Shown here: positions 56,865 through 64,000 of the stretch, in pieces
Layout: each line of letters opens with the position of its first letter
Position numbering within the stretch: position 1 is the stretch's first letter
Source: Variovorax sp. PCZ-1
GTDB lineage: Bacteria; Pseudomonadota; Gammaproteobacteria; Burkholderiales; Burkholderiaceae_C
Length of the DNA: 64,000 nt
NCBI RefSeq assembly: GCF_018413605.1
Contig: NZ_JAHCDN010000001.1
Location: 1,178,001 to 1,242,000 of the forward strand
Reading direction: 5' to 3'
Translations under genes and position numbers: made by a program
The notes under the pieces: model-generated
What the model was told of the DNA's origin: nothing
Seen by the model: the letters and a program-made list of their open reading frames with translations, nothing else
The model's database searches: none

Positions 56865-58466
56865 TCAGCTCTTACCAAGCGGTAAATGCTTATCAAAAAT
56901 CAAAAGATTCTTCTCTCGGTCATAGTGCCACTTCCGAGGTGCAATTTGTCGTACTGGAGGAGCTGTATTTGTAGCGTGCATTTTTGTGATGCGAACGAAA
57001 ATCCCTTGTGCAAAACGAGATCGAGATTCCTCTACTACTTTTCGTGCCTTGTCGAGAATTTCATTAGATTTGGAAGATGCCACTTTGTGAGAAAAAAACC
57101 AGTGAAAGATCGAAGCAATTGCAGCCTGTTCTAAATTGTGCTGCTTACGGTAAATCTCAATTGCAGTATCGTAAAGTTGCATGCCAATCTCTAGCTCCTG
57201 CCGCAAATAAGCAAGCATTCCTAAGTTTGCTACGGTGTGGGCATTTATGTTGCTCTTCTCAATGCTAGATATTTTTTTCAGCACGGTTTCAGCGGCCTCG
57301 ATATCACCTTCTGCACCTGTTGCAAACGCAAGATTATTGAGGAGCATCAAATTATCAGGCTCAGTAATCAATCCTTGCCGTGCATATGACCGAGCATCGT
57401 TCAAGTCTCCAAAAATAGCTGCTATGAAAGAGGCGCTAAGCATAGGTCGAGCGGCAAATGGCTCATCAATATGCCAAGTGAGGGCACTCATTAGTGCGTC
57501 CTCAAATTGATCATTCATCAAGAAATGGTAGTAGCCAGCCTCTGCGGTCATAGGCTTTTGTAACCATTCATCAGGAAGATCGGGGTTGAGATTTAGTTGT
57601 TTGGCTGCCCATTGAACTTGAGCAAGAGCATTTTCGTTTGGCTCTGATAAAGAAATGTTGTAGAGTCTTTTTGCCTGCTTGTTTTGCCCAGCTTCTAGCT
57701 CAAGCGTTGCTAATGAGCTTGCTAGTTCAGAAATCTCGTAAGGCGAGTGTGATCCAGCAGAAATTATGGCGCGAGCTTTTTTTGTGAATTTTGATGATTT
57801 TCCAAGGATTGAATTGATCGCTATATGGCCCGCAATCAACCATGGATCGCGTTCTGTCCTGGGTGATTTGTCTAGTATCGCTAGTGCTGCAGCAGGATCG
57901 TGAGCATGCAGGAAAAATCTGGAAGTACCTCTCAGAATTGTTCGATTGCTCGGACTCAATGCCAAAGCTGTTTGAACTGCATTCTTTGCTGAACCTGTAT
58001 TTCCTGCGGCAGCATGCAAACGACCAAGATCTAGCCAAGTTAAAGCATCATTGGGAAACCGTACTAACCATCGCCGAGTGTCATGAATGCCATCGCGCAG
58101 AGTTTTTTTATGGTCGAGTGGACCTGTTAAGGAAACTTCTGATAGATCTCCAGACTGCACAGAATCTGCAAGTCGTCTGATACCAGCAGGCATTGCGCTA
58201 TCATTTTTTAAAATGAAAGTGGCTATTGATTTAAGTTTGCTGCTATCTATATTTAACAAACCAAATCTCAGAGCGTCAGCTGCTAGTCCAATTGATGGAT
58301 GCAACTCGAACTCAGCTACTACTTTTTCAAACTCATGATTATCTGCACTCCGAATAGGAGTTGTAGGGCGAGAAAATGCCGTGATTGGATTTCTAACAAA
58401 CCGATTATTCGGTTCTGTTGATTTAGTCCATTGCGGAACAACTCGCCGTTCCCAAGAGATTGTCAT
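56865..58466 (-). CDS. TPR-repeat protein paired with the Ser/Thr kinase
   Basis: The 533-residue protein has an unstructured N-terminus and helical repeats of TPR type from about residue 150 (ALTWLDLGRLHAAAGNTGSA, NALAQVQWAAKQLNLNPDLP, NLMLLNNLAFATGAEGDIEA). The C-terminal region (APPVRQIAPRKWHYDREKNL) is basic. No signal peptide or membrane segment. Its ATG overlaps the kinase stop by four bases, so the two are made together; the kinase may phosphorylate it or use it as scaffold. The AT-rich base use and absence of the local repeat family suggest acquisition by transfer. No homologue family is recognised. Confidence 0.7.
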   Translation of the reverse strand: MTISWERRVVPQWTKSTEPNNRFVRNPITAFSRPTTPIRSADNHEFEKVVAEFELHPSIGLAADALRFGLLNIDSSKLKSIATFILKNDSAMPAGIRRLADSVQSGDLSEVSLTGPLDHKKTLRDGIHDTRRWLVRFPNDALTWLDLGRLHAAAGNTGSAKNAVQTALALSPSNRTILRGTSRFFLHAHDPAAALAILDKSPRTERDPWLIAGHIAINSILGKSSKFTKKARAIISAGSHSPYEISELASSLATLELEAGQNKQAKRLYNISLSEPNENALAQVQWAAKQLNLNPDLPDEWLQKPMTAEAGYYHFLMNDQFEDALMSALTWHIDEPFAARPMLSASFIAAIFGDLNDARSYARQGLITEPDNLMLLNNLAFATGAEGDIEAAETVLKKISSIEKSNINAHTVANLGMLAYLRQELEIGMQLYDTAIEIYRKQHNLEQAAIASIFHWFFSHKVASSKSNEILDKARKVVEESRSRFAQGIFVRITKMHATNTAPPVRQIAPRKWHYDREKNLLIFDKHLPLGKS

Positions 58467-59566
58467 AGGACTGCTCGGTTAGGATACTTTATAGCGATCA
58501 TGGCTTGTTTGCTTAGTTTATCAAAGAGTGATACATACCGTTCGAACCCAATCGGGCGTCCAGCAGACTTTCGACTTTTGGGATGGCCTCGCTCATATGG
58601 CGATGGATGTGCAAGTTGAGCAAATGCCTCGCCAAGCTCTCTGCGGCAATAAATAGGAAGATGCTCTTCTACATAACCTCTGACCCTAGTCATTGCCTGT
58701 TCAAGATAAGGGCAAGCATCTTGATAGCTTCCAGACCACGGAGCTATGCTGGGTTCTCTTTGCCAGCTAGGTGGCAAGAGATGCTGCTCTAAAGACTGCT
58801 GCAAGAGCGAGGTCGTCCCTTGTAGGGTAAACAGAAAAGCAATCATGCTACCCAGCATATAAGCATCAGTTGCATATCTGCGATCAACATAATCAGTAGG
58901 TCTGTGCCCATATGCAAACTCTGGCGGGCAATAGGTTGGATCACCTGGAAATAATTGCTCGTCGAGTGGTCCAAGTTTTCCTTGCACTGATGCGCGACCA
59001 AGATCGGCAACTTTGTGCTGATCAAGCGAAAACTGCAGAATATTTGAGGGCTTAATATCTTGATGCGCAACACCAGCGCTATGCAATTGTTGGATTGCAG
59101 TTGCGACGTTATGTAGAACTCTTAATCTAATTGCCGCATCATCAGCAGTTGGTACTCCGTAAGCTTTGCGGACATCAGGCCCTCCAAGCTCAAAAATAAA
59201 GAAATGAACACGACGTATTGCTCGTGTAATGGGATCTGTAACCGACGCGTCGAAATCCACTATGCCTGACTCTAGGAGCCTAACGACCCGGCTTAAATTA
59301 CGATTCGCACACTCCTGCAAGACCGCTCCTTCAAACTGGATCATGTCGATCACAAAACGTATGGAATCAAGCTGCTGATCTGCCGGTGCGAGCAACGCTC
59401 TAGTGAGATCCATGGCTTTGAGGAAAGCTTTTTCACCGCCACGCTCCACAAAGTAACCTGTAGAAAAATTGCCCCCAGTTTCTCCATCGACTTTTCGAAG
59501 TACCGATGTCACAACCCATCCTTGACCGACTGTGTGTCCGACTAACAGATCTTTGGGTGCTGCCAT
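58463..59566 (-). CDS. Eukaryotic-like Ser/Thr protein kinase
   Basis: The 367-residue soluble kinase starts at 59566, with AAGGAG seven bases upstream. The usual kinase pieces are visible but some are altered: a Gly-rich region is not obvious (TVGQGWVVTSVLRKVDG), Lys50 in EKAFLKAMDL fits the ATP-binding Lys, Glu79 the helix-C Glu, catalytic loop AHQDIKPSNIL (HRD is HQD, Asp170, Asn175), Mg loop VADLGRA (DFG is DLG) and PGDPTYCPPEFAYG for the APE region. It is probably active. It has no membrane segment or PASTA domain and is followed by the TPR gene. The substrate is unknown. Confidence 0.85.
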   Translation of the reverse strand: MAAPKDLLVGHTVGQGWVVTSVLRKVDGETGGNFSTGYFVERGGEKAFLKAMDLTRALLAPADQQLDSIRFVIDMIQFEGAVLQECANRNLSRVVRLLESGIVDFDASVTDPITRAIRRVHFFIFELGGPDVRKAYGVPTADDAAIRLRVLHNVATAIQQLHSAGVAHQDIKPSNILQFSLDQHKVADLGRASVQGKLGPLDEQLFPGDPTYCPPEFAYGHRPTDYVDRRYATDAYMLGSMIAFLFTLQGTTSLLQQSLEQHLLPPSWQREPSIAPWSGSYQDACPYLEQAMTRVRGYVEEHLPIYCRRELGEAFAQLAHPSPYERGHPKSRKSAGRPIGFERYVSLFDKLSKQAMIAIKYPNRAVL

Positions 59567-59587
59567 GTAACTCCTTAATTGGACATT

Positions 59588-59752
59588 TCAAGCTCGCGCA
59601 GATTGGCGGCTGCGAGTAGGCTGATCAGTTGGGATCGTTTTTCCAAACGCCTCAGCTAGTCGCCTTGCTTGTAGGGCGGATTCTTGCAGCGCTTTTTCTA
59701 GCTGGCGCGGTGTGGGGATCAAGTGTGGCTTTTTTTTTGTAGTTTGAGCCAT
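59588..59752 (-). CDS. 54-residue basic protein between TA genes and the kinase
   Basis: ATG 59752 begins six bases after the XRE stop and encodes 54 residues, starting MAQTTKKKPHLIPTPRQLEK and continuing with a helix ALQESALQARRLAEAFGKTI. The pattern of a Lys-rich N-terminus plus a helix with LAEAFG resembles small proteins often seen after HigA-like antitoxin genes; I cannot name the family. It ends 21 bases before the kinase start. Confidence 0.6.
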   Translation of the reverse strand: MAQTTKKKPHLIPTPRQLEKALQESALQARRLAEAFGKTIPTDQPTRSRQSARA

Positions 59753-59758
59753 AGCAAG

Positions 59759-60091
59759 TCAGGCAACGGAGGTTTGCGCTTTTAACACTTGCTTGAGCAC
59801 TTTTGGCTGTTGCTCCGCAATCGTGATCAATGTTTGCGCAGCGCCAGAAGGTTGTCTGCGGCCTTGCTCCCAATCTTGTAGAGTGCGCACTGAGACACCG
59901 AGCAGGCTGGCGAATTGGCTCTGCGAGAGGCCAGATTTCATGCGCGCCATGACGACGGGGAGCACTTCGATTTTGGCGACGACTTTGCCTTTGCCTGCTT
60001 TCATATCGCGCACGGCTTGTAGAAGCTCTGCGCCGATGTCTCGCTTGGCATCGCGCTCTTTGAGTTGTTTCTCAGTCAATGGCATTTTCAA
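59759..60091 (-). CDS. XRE-family antitoxin (HigA/NadS-like)
   Basis: The 110-residue protein has a C-terminal helix-turn-helix (ARMKSGLSQSQFASLLGVSV then RTLQDWEQGRRQPSGAAQTL). It overlaps the toxin gene by 20 bases, with the toxin first, the arrangement of HigBA-type modules. It likely represses the promoter at 60413-60438. Confidence 0.9.
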   Translation of the reverse strand: MKMPLTEKQLKERDAKRDIGAELLQAVRDMKAGKGKVVAKIEVLPVVMARMKSGLSQSQFASLLGVSVRTLQDWEQGRRQPSGAAQTLITIAEQQPKVLKQVLKAQTSVA

Positions 60092-60392
60092 GCTCCTGCT
60101 TCAATTGTCTCAAGACATCGGCAGAGATGTTGTCTCGCACCGATTTGCCATAAATCAGCATCAACCAAACTTCTCCGTTTGCAAGGCGGTTGAAGTAGAT
60201 CACGCGGGTTCCGCCGCGTTTGCCCATTCCCGGCCTAGACCATCGCACTTTGCGAACGCCGCCAGACTTGGGCACGACATCGCCTGCGTCTGGATGGAAT
60301 GCAATGTGCTCGAAGAATTCGTCTTTTTCTTTCTCTGTCCAATAGTCAGGCCATTGGCTTTGAAAGATAGGCGATTCGACGATGGTCAGCAT
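60072..60392 (-). CDS. HigB/RelE-family toxin
   Basis: The 106-residue protein has the RelE-superfamily fold signature GGVRKVRWSRPGMGKRGGTR, then VIYFNRLANGEVWLMLIYGK. The N-terminus is IFQSQWPDYWTEKEKDEFFE. Basic residues in the middle are those expected for mRNA cleavage at the ribosome. First gene of a run toxin-antitoxin-54aa-kinase-TPR. Confidence 0.9.
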   Translation of the reverse strand: MLTIVESPIFQSQWPDYWTEKEKDEFFEHIAFHPDAGDVVPKSGGVRKVRWSRPGMGKRGGTRVIYFNRLANGEVWLMLIYGKSVRDNISADVLRQLKQELENAID

Positions 60393-60409
60393 GCGGAATT
60401 TTTTGTTTG

Positions 60410-60438
60410 ATTATACGGCAATGCCGTATTCTTGGCAA
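60410..60438 (-). promoter_or_regulatory. Promoter with embedded operator for the toxin operon
   Basis: On the minus strand -35 TTGCCA (60438-60433), a 17-base spacer and -10 TATAAT (60415-60410) match consensus. The palindrome ATACGGCA / TGCCGTAT (60413-60429) occupies the spacer and part of the -10, the usual position for toxin-antitoxin autorepression. Confidence 0.75.
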
Positions 60439-60440
60439 GC

Positions 60441-62219
60441 TTACTTCGCCCAAGTATCTTTAAGGCCTGTGATCTTGTTGAACACCGCTTCCCCCGCCGC
60501 ATGATCTTTGCGGTCTGCGACGAAGTAGCCGTGGCGTTCGAATTGGAATTTTTCGTCGGGCTTGGCGTTTGCCAATGATGGTTCGACGTAGGCTTGGATG
60601 GTTTTTAGGCTGTCTTCGTTTAAGGCTTCTAGGAAGTCTTTGCCGCCTGCGTCGGGGTGTTCGGTTTTGAAGAGGCGGTCGTAGAGGCGGATTTCTGCGG
60701 TGACTGCGTCGGCCGCGCCGACCCAAGTGATGACGCCTTTGACTTTGATGGCGTCGCTGCCGGGGGTGCCGGATTTGGTGTCTTTTAGCACTTTTGCCCT
60801 GATGGATACTGCGCGGGCAGCTCCGGATTTGATAGCGGCCTCATCTGTGCCTTCTGCGTAGTCTGCGCCTTCGACTTCGATGACATAGCCGTATTTGAGG
60901 CGGACTTTGTTGCCGGGGAACAATCTGAAGAAGCCTTTGCTGGGGATTTCTTCGTAGTCTGTTTGCTCGATCCAGACTTCTTTGCCGAGTTTGAAATTGC
61001 GCTTGCCGAGATCGGGGAGGTGGGGGTGGACGGGGGCGCTGCAGTCTTCCAGATGCGCTGCGCTGCCGAAGGCTTCTTCCCAGTTGGTGAGGACGAGCTT
61101 TAAGGGCTCTAGCACGGCCATGGCGCGGGGGGCTGTGGGGTCTAGCGTTTCGCGCAGGCAGCCTTCTAGCGTGCTGTAGTCGATCCAGCTGTCTGATTTG
61201 CTGACGCCGATGCGCTCGGCGAAGAGTTGCAGGCTCTCGGGCGTGTAGCCACGGCGGCGCAGGCCGACGATGGTGGGCATGCGGGGATCATCCCAGCCGC
61301 TGACTTTTTTCTCGTTGACCAATTGGGCGAGTTTGCGTTTGCTGGTGATGACGTAGGTGAGGTTGAGCCGGGCGAATTCGTATTGGCGGGGCTGCTGTTT
61401 GATGAGGCCGCCTTCTAGCAGGCGATCCATGAGCCAATCGTAGAAGGGGCGCTGGTCTTCGAATTCGAGGGTGCAGATGCTGTGGGTGATGCCTTCTAGC
61501 GCGTCTTCGATGGGGTGGGCGTAGGTGTACATCGGGTAGATGCACCAGGTGTCGCCGGTGTTGTGATGTGTGGCGCGGCGGATGCGATAGATGGCGGGGT
61601 CGCGGAGGTTGATGTTGGGGGAGGCGAGATCGATTTTTGCTCTAAGCACCATGGCGCCATCGGCGTGTTTGCCATCTCGCATTTCGCGGAAGCGATTTAG
61701 GTGATGCTCTGCGCTCAATGCTCGGTAAGGGCTGGGCTTGCCGGGGGTGTTGAAGTCTCCACGGTTGGCGCGCATGTCTTCTGCGGATTGTTCATCGACA
61801 TACGCTAAGCCGCGCTCAATGAGATGCTCGGCGGCTTTGTACATGAAATCGAAATAGTTGCTGGCGAAGAGTGCAGACTCGTGGCCAGACTTGCCTGCAT
61901 CTTTGCCCCATGAGAAGCCGAGCCACTTGACGGAATCGATGATGGAATCGACGTATTCTTTTTCTTCTTTCTCGGGGTTGGTGTCGTCAAAGCGAAGATT
62001 GCAGATGCCTTTGTAATCACGCGCCAAGCCGAAATTCAGGCAAATGCTTTTGGCATGGCCGATGTGCAGATAGCCATTGGGCTCGGGCGGGAAGCGGGTG
62101 ACGATTTGAGAATGCTTGCCGCTGGCCAAATCTGATTCGATGATTTGGCGCAGGAAATTGCTGGGCTTGGTGGCGTCAGATGCCGAGGCAGGAGAATTTG
62201 TAGAGTTTGAAACTGTCAT
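60441..62219 (-). CDS. glnS: Glutaminyl-tRNA synthetase
   Basis: Class I aminoacyl-tRNA synthetase charging tRNA-Gln; 592 residues. The PEPNGYLHIGHAKSICLNFG motif contains HIGH, and YVITSKRKLAQLV is the second signature. FDDTNPEKEEKEYVDSI and DNPRMPTIVGLRRRG-like segments (here SGWDDPRMPTIVGLRRRG) are typical. No domain is missing. It ends directly next to the toxin promoter region. Confidence 0.97.
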   Translation of the reverse strand: MTVSNSTNSPASASDATKPSNFLRQIIESDLASGKHSQIVTRFPPEPNGYLHIGHAKSICLNFGLARDYKGICNLRFDDTNPEKEEKEYVDSIIDSVKWLGFSWGKDAGKSGHESALFASNYFDFMYKAAEHLIERGLAYVDEQSAEDMRANRGDFNTPGKPSPYRALSAEHHLNRFREMRDGKHADGAMVLRAKIDLASPNINLRDPAIYRIRRATHHNTGDTWCIYPMYTYAHPIEDALEGITHSICTLEFEDQRPFYDWLMDRLLEGGLIKQQPRQYEFARLNLTYVITSKRKLAQLVNEKKVSGWDDPRMPTIVGLRRRGYTPESLQLFAERIGVSKSDSWIDYSTLEGCLRETLDPTAPRAMAVLEPLKLVLTNWEEAFGSAAHLEDCSAPVHPHLPDLGKRNFKLGKEVWIEQTDYEEIPSKGFFRLFPGNKVRLKYGYVIEVEGADYAEGTDEAAIKSGAARAVSIRAKVLKDTKSGTPGSDAIKVKGVITWVGAADAVTAEIRLYDRLFKTEHPDAGGKDFLEALNEDSLKTIQAYVEPSLANAKPDEKFQFERHGYFVADRKDHAAGEAVFNKITGLKDTWAK

Positions 62220-62339
62220 GCCTTGATTTTAGAGGGCTAGGCGCTGTGTTTACAGCTTGATACTGCATTTGCAATGCAGATGACAACTGCAGCTAGGCGC
62301 AGGGCGTTGAGGTTGTACTGCTTTTCAAAGGAGATCATT

Positions 62340-62687
62340 ATGAAAGCATGGATGACGGCTGTTGTTGCGACCGCAGCTTTGGCGGCTGGCGCTGCGCAGG
62401 CAAACGATGTGAGCTGGACGATTACTGTGGGCTCGCCCCGCCCCGCGCCGAGGGTGATTTACGCGCCGCCTCCTGTGGTGTATTCGCCCGCGCCCGTGGT
62501 TTACCAGCCAGCGCCTGTGGTGGTTCAGCGCGTCTATCAGCCCGTTTACCAACCTGTCTATCAAGCCGCGCCAGTGGTGTATCACATGCCGCATGGCCAT
62601 TGGAAGCATGGGCATAAGCATGGCTGGAAACATGCCTACAAACATGGCTACCACCAAGGCTATCGCCATGGTCGGCATGACGATTGA
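62340..62687 (+). CDS. Small exported His/Pro-rich protein
   Basis: The 115-residue protein starts at MKAWMTAVVATAALAAGAAQ (AAGGAG upstream of ATG 62340). A signal peptide (cleavage near AQA-ND) precedes Pro/Val repeats (PPPVVYSPAPVVYQPAPVV) and a His/Lys/Gly-rich tail (MPHGHWKHGHKHGWKHAYKH). Eleven or more His in the tail suggest metal (Ni, Cu, Zn) binding, which is an inference. No known family; low-complexity exported proteins like this occur in the outer envelope of betaproteobacteria. Confidence 0.8.
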   Translation: MKAWMTAVVATAALAAGAAQANDVSWTITVGSPRPAPRVIYAPPPVVYSPAPVVYQPAPVVVQRVYQPVYQPVYQAAPVVYHMPHGHWKHGHKHGWKHAYKHGYHQGYRHGRHDD

Positions 62688-62723
62688 TAGAGCTGAGGGT
62701 GTGCATTGATCTGCGTGGGCAGA

Positions 62724-63554
62724 TCATGCCGCCATGCGGCGCGGCTGCGGCGGTTGCCGCCGCATGCCGATAAAGCGCTGAAATGCGTGTGCGCAGGCCT
62801 CAGGCTCAGCCAGTAGGTTCAGGTGGCCGCAAGGCAGATCGACAAAATGCGATTGCGTGATTTCGGCGACTGTGCGCTGATCGCGCGGGAGCACGATGCG
62901 ATCATATCTGCCGCAGAGGATGAGCATAGGCGGTGGCTGGGTGCGCAGCTTATCAAAAACCCTGCGAACGCTCGCGCCATCCAGCGGGCGCATCAGGATG
63001 ATGTTTTTAGGGGTGATGAGCTCTAAGGTTTTGCGCAAATAAGCGCTGATCAGCGATCTTTCGTCTGAATCGGCAAAGCCGATCTCTTTCGTGCCGCGTG
63101 AGGCTAGCAAATGGCGACCTAGGCGCGAGCTAGCCAGCATTGCGGTGGATGCAGCCAAATGGAGTTTGAATCGGCCTTGGCTGAGCATGGGGGCAGAGGC
63201 CAGGGTGAGGGTTTGGATACGCTCGGGAAAGGTGGTGTAAAGCACAGCGCCTATCACGCCGCCTGCGCCATGGCCTATCCAGTGGCAGCGCGTGATCTGT
63301 AATTTCTGCAGCACACGATGCGCGTAGTAGGCCAGATCGTTGATGGTGCAGGTGTATGGCAAATGTTGATTCTGCCCAACGGCTGGTGGATCACAAATCA
63401 CCACTCGAAACTGCAGAGACAGCATGCGCGCGAAATCTAGCATGCTGTCGTAGCCATTGAATTGCGCAGGCCAGCAGACTACCCAATCACCGCGCTCACC
63501 CAAAAGCTGTACTGCGAAGTGACCCTGTTCTGTGGCAATCTGAATGGTTTTCAA
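62724..63554 (-). CDS. Alpha/beta-hydrolase homologue lacking the nucleophile
   Basis: The 276-residue protein has the alpha/beta-hydrolase layout: oxyanion strand VVCWPAQFNGYDSMLDFARM, elbow HWIGHGAGGVIGA, acid LILCGRYDRIV and His CGHLNLLAE. The elbow should read G-x-S-x-G, but residue 96 is Gly (G-H-G-A-G), confirmed in the bases; so an ordinary serine hydrolase mechanism is unlikely. It may be a non-catalytic binding protein or use another chemistry. The Asp and His remain. Unclear context. Confidence 0.8.
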   Translation of the reverse strand: MKTIQIATEQGHFAVQLLGERGDWVVCWPAQFNGYDSMLDFARMLSLQFRVVICDPPAVGQNQHLPYTCTINDLAYYAHRVLQKLQITRCHWIGHGAGGVIGAVLYTTFPERIQTLTLASAPMLSQGRFKLHLAASTAMLASSRLGRHLLASRGTKEIGFADSDERSLISAYLRKTLELITPKNIILMRPLDGASVRRVFDKLRTQPPPMLILCGRYDRIVLPRDQRTVAEITQSHFVDLPCGHLNLLAEPEACAHAFQRFIGMRRQPPQPRRMAA

Positions 63555-63657
63555 TGGCTGACGTTTGGATTTTGAGTCGCCGTTGTGGCTAATCCAAATC
63601 GTTCAGTATTTGTAACTATTTCCTACTTTTATGTCAAGTAGTCGTGTCAAATTTTTC

Positions 63658-64000
63658 TTATCGCTTGGCTGAGGGCAAGCGTATGTTGGCAGCGAGACCG
63701 CCTGTGGAGGAGTTGTGCAGGCTGAAAGACCCGCCGAGGCGCTGGATCGTCTTTTCAACAATGGCTAAGCCAAGACCGGCGCCAGTGGCTGCGGTGCGAG
63801 CCACATCGCCCCGGAAGAAGGGCTTGGTCATGTGTTTGAGGATGTCTTCGTTGACGCCAGGGCCGTGATCACGCACTTTGAGGAGCACCCAGCCATCGCG
63901 CTCTCGGGCAGCAATGTCGAGCTGGGTGATGCCGGTGGTGATGGTTTTGCCGTATTTGCGGGCGTTTTCCACCAGATTGGTGATCACACGCGTGAGCTCA
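63658..64000 (-). CDS. Sensor histidine kinase, EnvZ-like, 5' part missing
   Basis: Only the last ~113 residues of the kinase are visible, the HATPase domain: N-box ELTRVITNLVENARKYGKT, G1 RDHGPGVNEDILKHMTKPFF, G2 ATGAGLGLAIVEKTIQRLGG. The sequence resembles EnvZ-type osmosensor kinases of Burkholderiales. The rest, including the sensor domain and the partner regulator, lies beyond the right edge. Confidence 0.85.
   Translation of the reverse strand, partial: ELTRVITNLVENARKYGKTITTGITQLDIAARERDGWVLLKVRDHGPGVNEDILKHMTKPFFRGDVARTAATGAGLGLAIVEKTIQRLGGSFSLHNSSTGGLAANIRLPSAKR

Overview
The window looks like chromosomal DNA of a betaproteobacterium of the order Burkholderiales, probably family Comamonadaceae. 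The evidence is the gene orders acnB / CitE-like lyase / mdh / divergent GntR regulator, aceE-aceF-lpdA with lipoyl domains fused to E3, rimP-nusA-infB-rbfA-truB, and a proteasome homologue of the BPH type. The taxonomic placement is an inference; no rRNA is present. Both ends cut through two-component sensor kinases.

Layout. 1-3200: truncated PAS kinase, hot-dog thioesterase-like protein, CqsS-like membrane kinase. 3400-10400: acnB, small exported protein, CitE-like lyase, mdh, GntR regulator, DUF1415 protein. 10480-21200: pyruvate dehydrogenase complex (lpdA, aceF, aceE on the minus strand) with a BPH gene between lpdA and aceF, and a divergent kinase/regulator pair. 21300-34000: folD, the rimP-nusA-infB-rbfA-truB translation operon, typA, a J-domain protein, a DMT transporter and a 3-hydroxyisobutyryl-CoA hydrolase-like protein. 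33985-38656: six tightly coupled minus-strand genes encoding a two-subunit periplasmic molybdenum hydroxylase followed by soxX, soxY, soxZ and soxA. 38700-44300: recJ, lolC, lolD, a MerR regulator and tRNA-Asn. 44359-49011: a TonB-dependent receptor under a TPP riboswitch, and katG. 49100-56800 is more accessory: a GNAT protein, brnT/brnA, a tupBCA tungstate transporter, an Old Yellow Enzyme followed by two tiny overlapping ORFs, and an XRE / nucleotidyltransferase / HEPN cassette. 56865-60440 is an AT-richer island reading HigB-like toxin, XRE antitoxin, 54-residue protein, Ser/Thr kinase, TPR protein. 60441-64000: glnS, a His-rich exported protein, an alpha/beta-hydrolase homologue without its nucleophile, and the 3' end of an EnvZ-like kinase.

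The most striking genome-scale feature is a palindromic repeat of about 45-60 bp present in at least 16 copies. About eleven of them lie in or across coding sequence, where they encode linkers, surface insertions, parts of two signal peptides, and the stop/start junction at recJ. Three other repeat families occur: four intergenic GCAAAAGACGC inverted repeats, two REP-like GGGGTCAGA hairpins next to duplicated lipoyl-domain sequence, and one GTTCGCCCTGAGC element.

The best candidates for something undescribed are (i) the molybdenum hydroxylase-soxXYZA operon, whose SoxY lacks the usual GGCGG tail, (ii) the toxin-antitoxin-kinase-TPR operon, and (iii) the in-frame repeat family.
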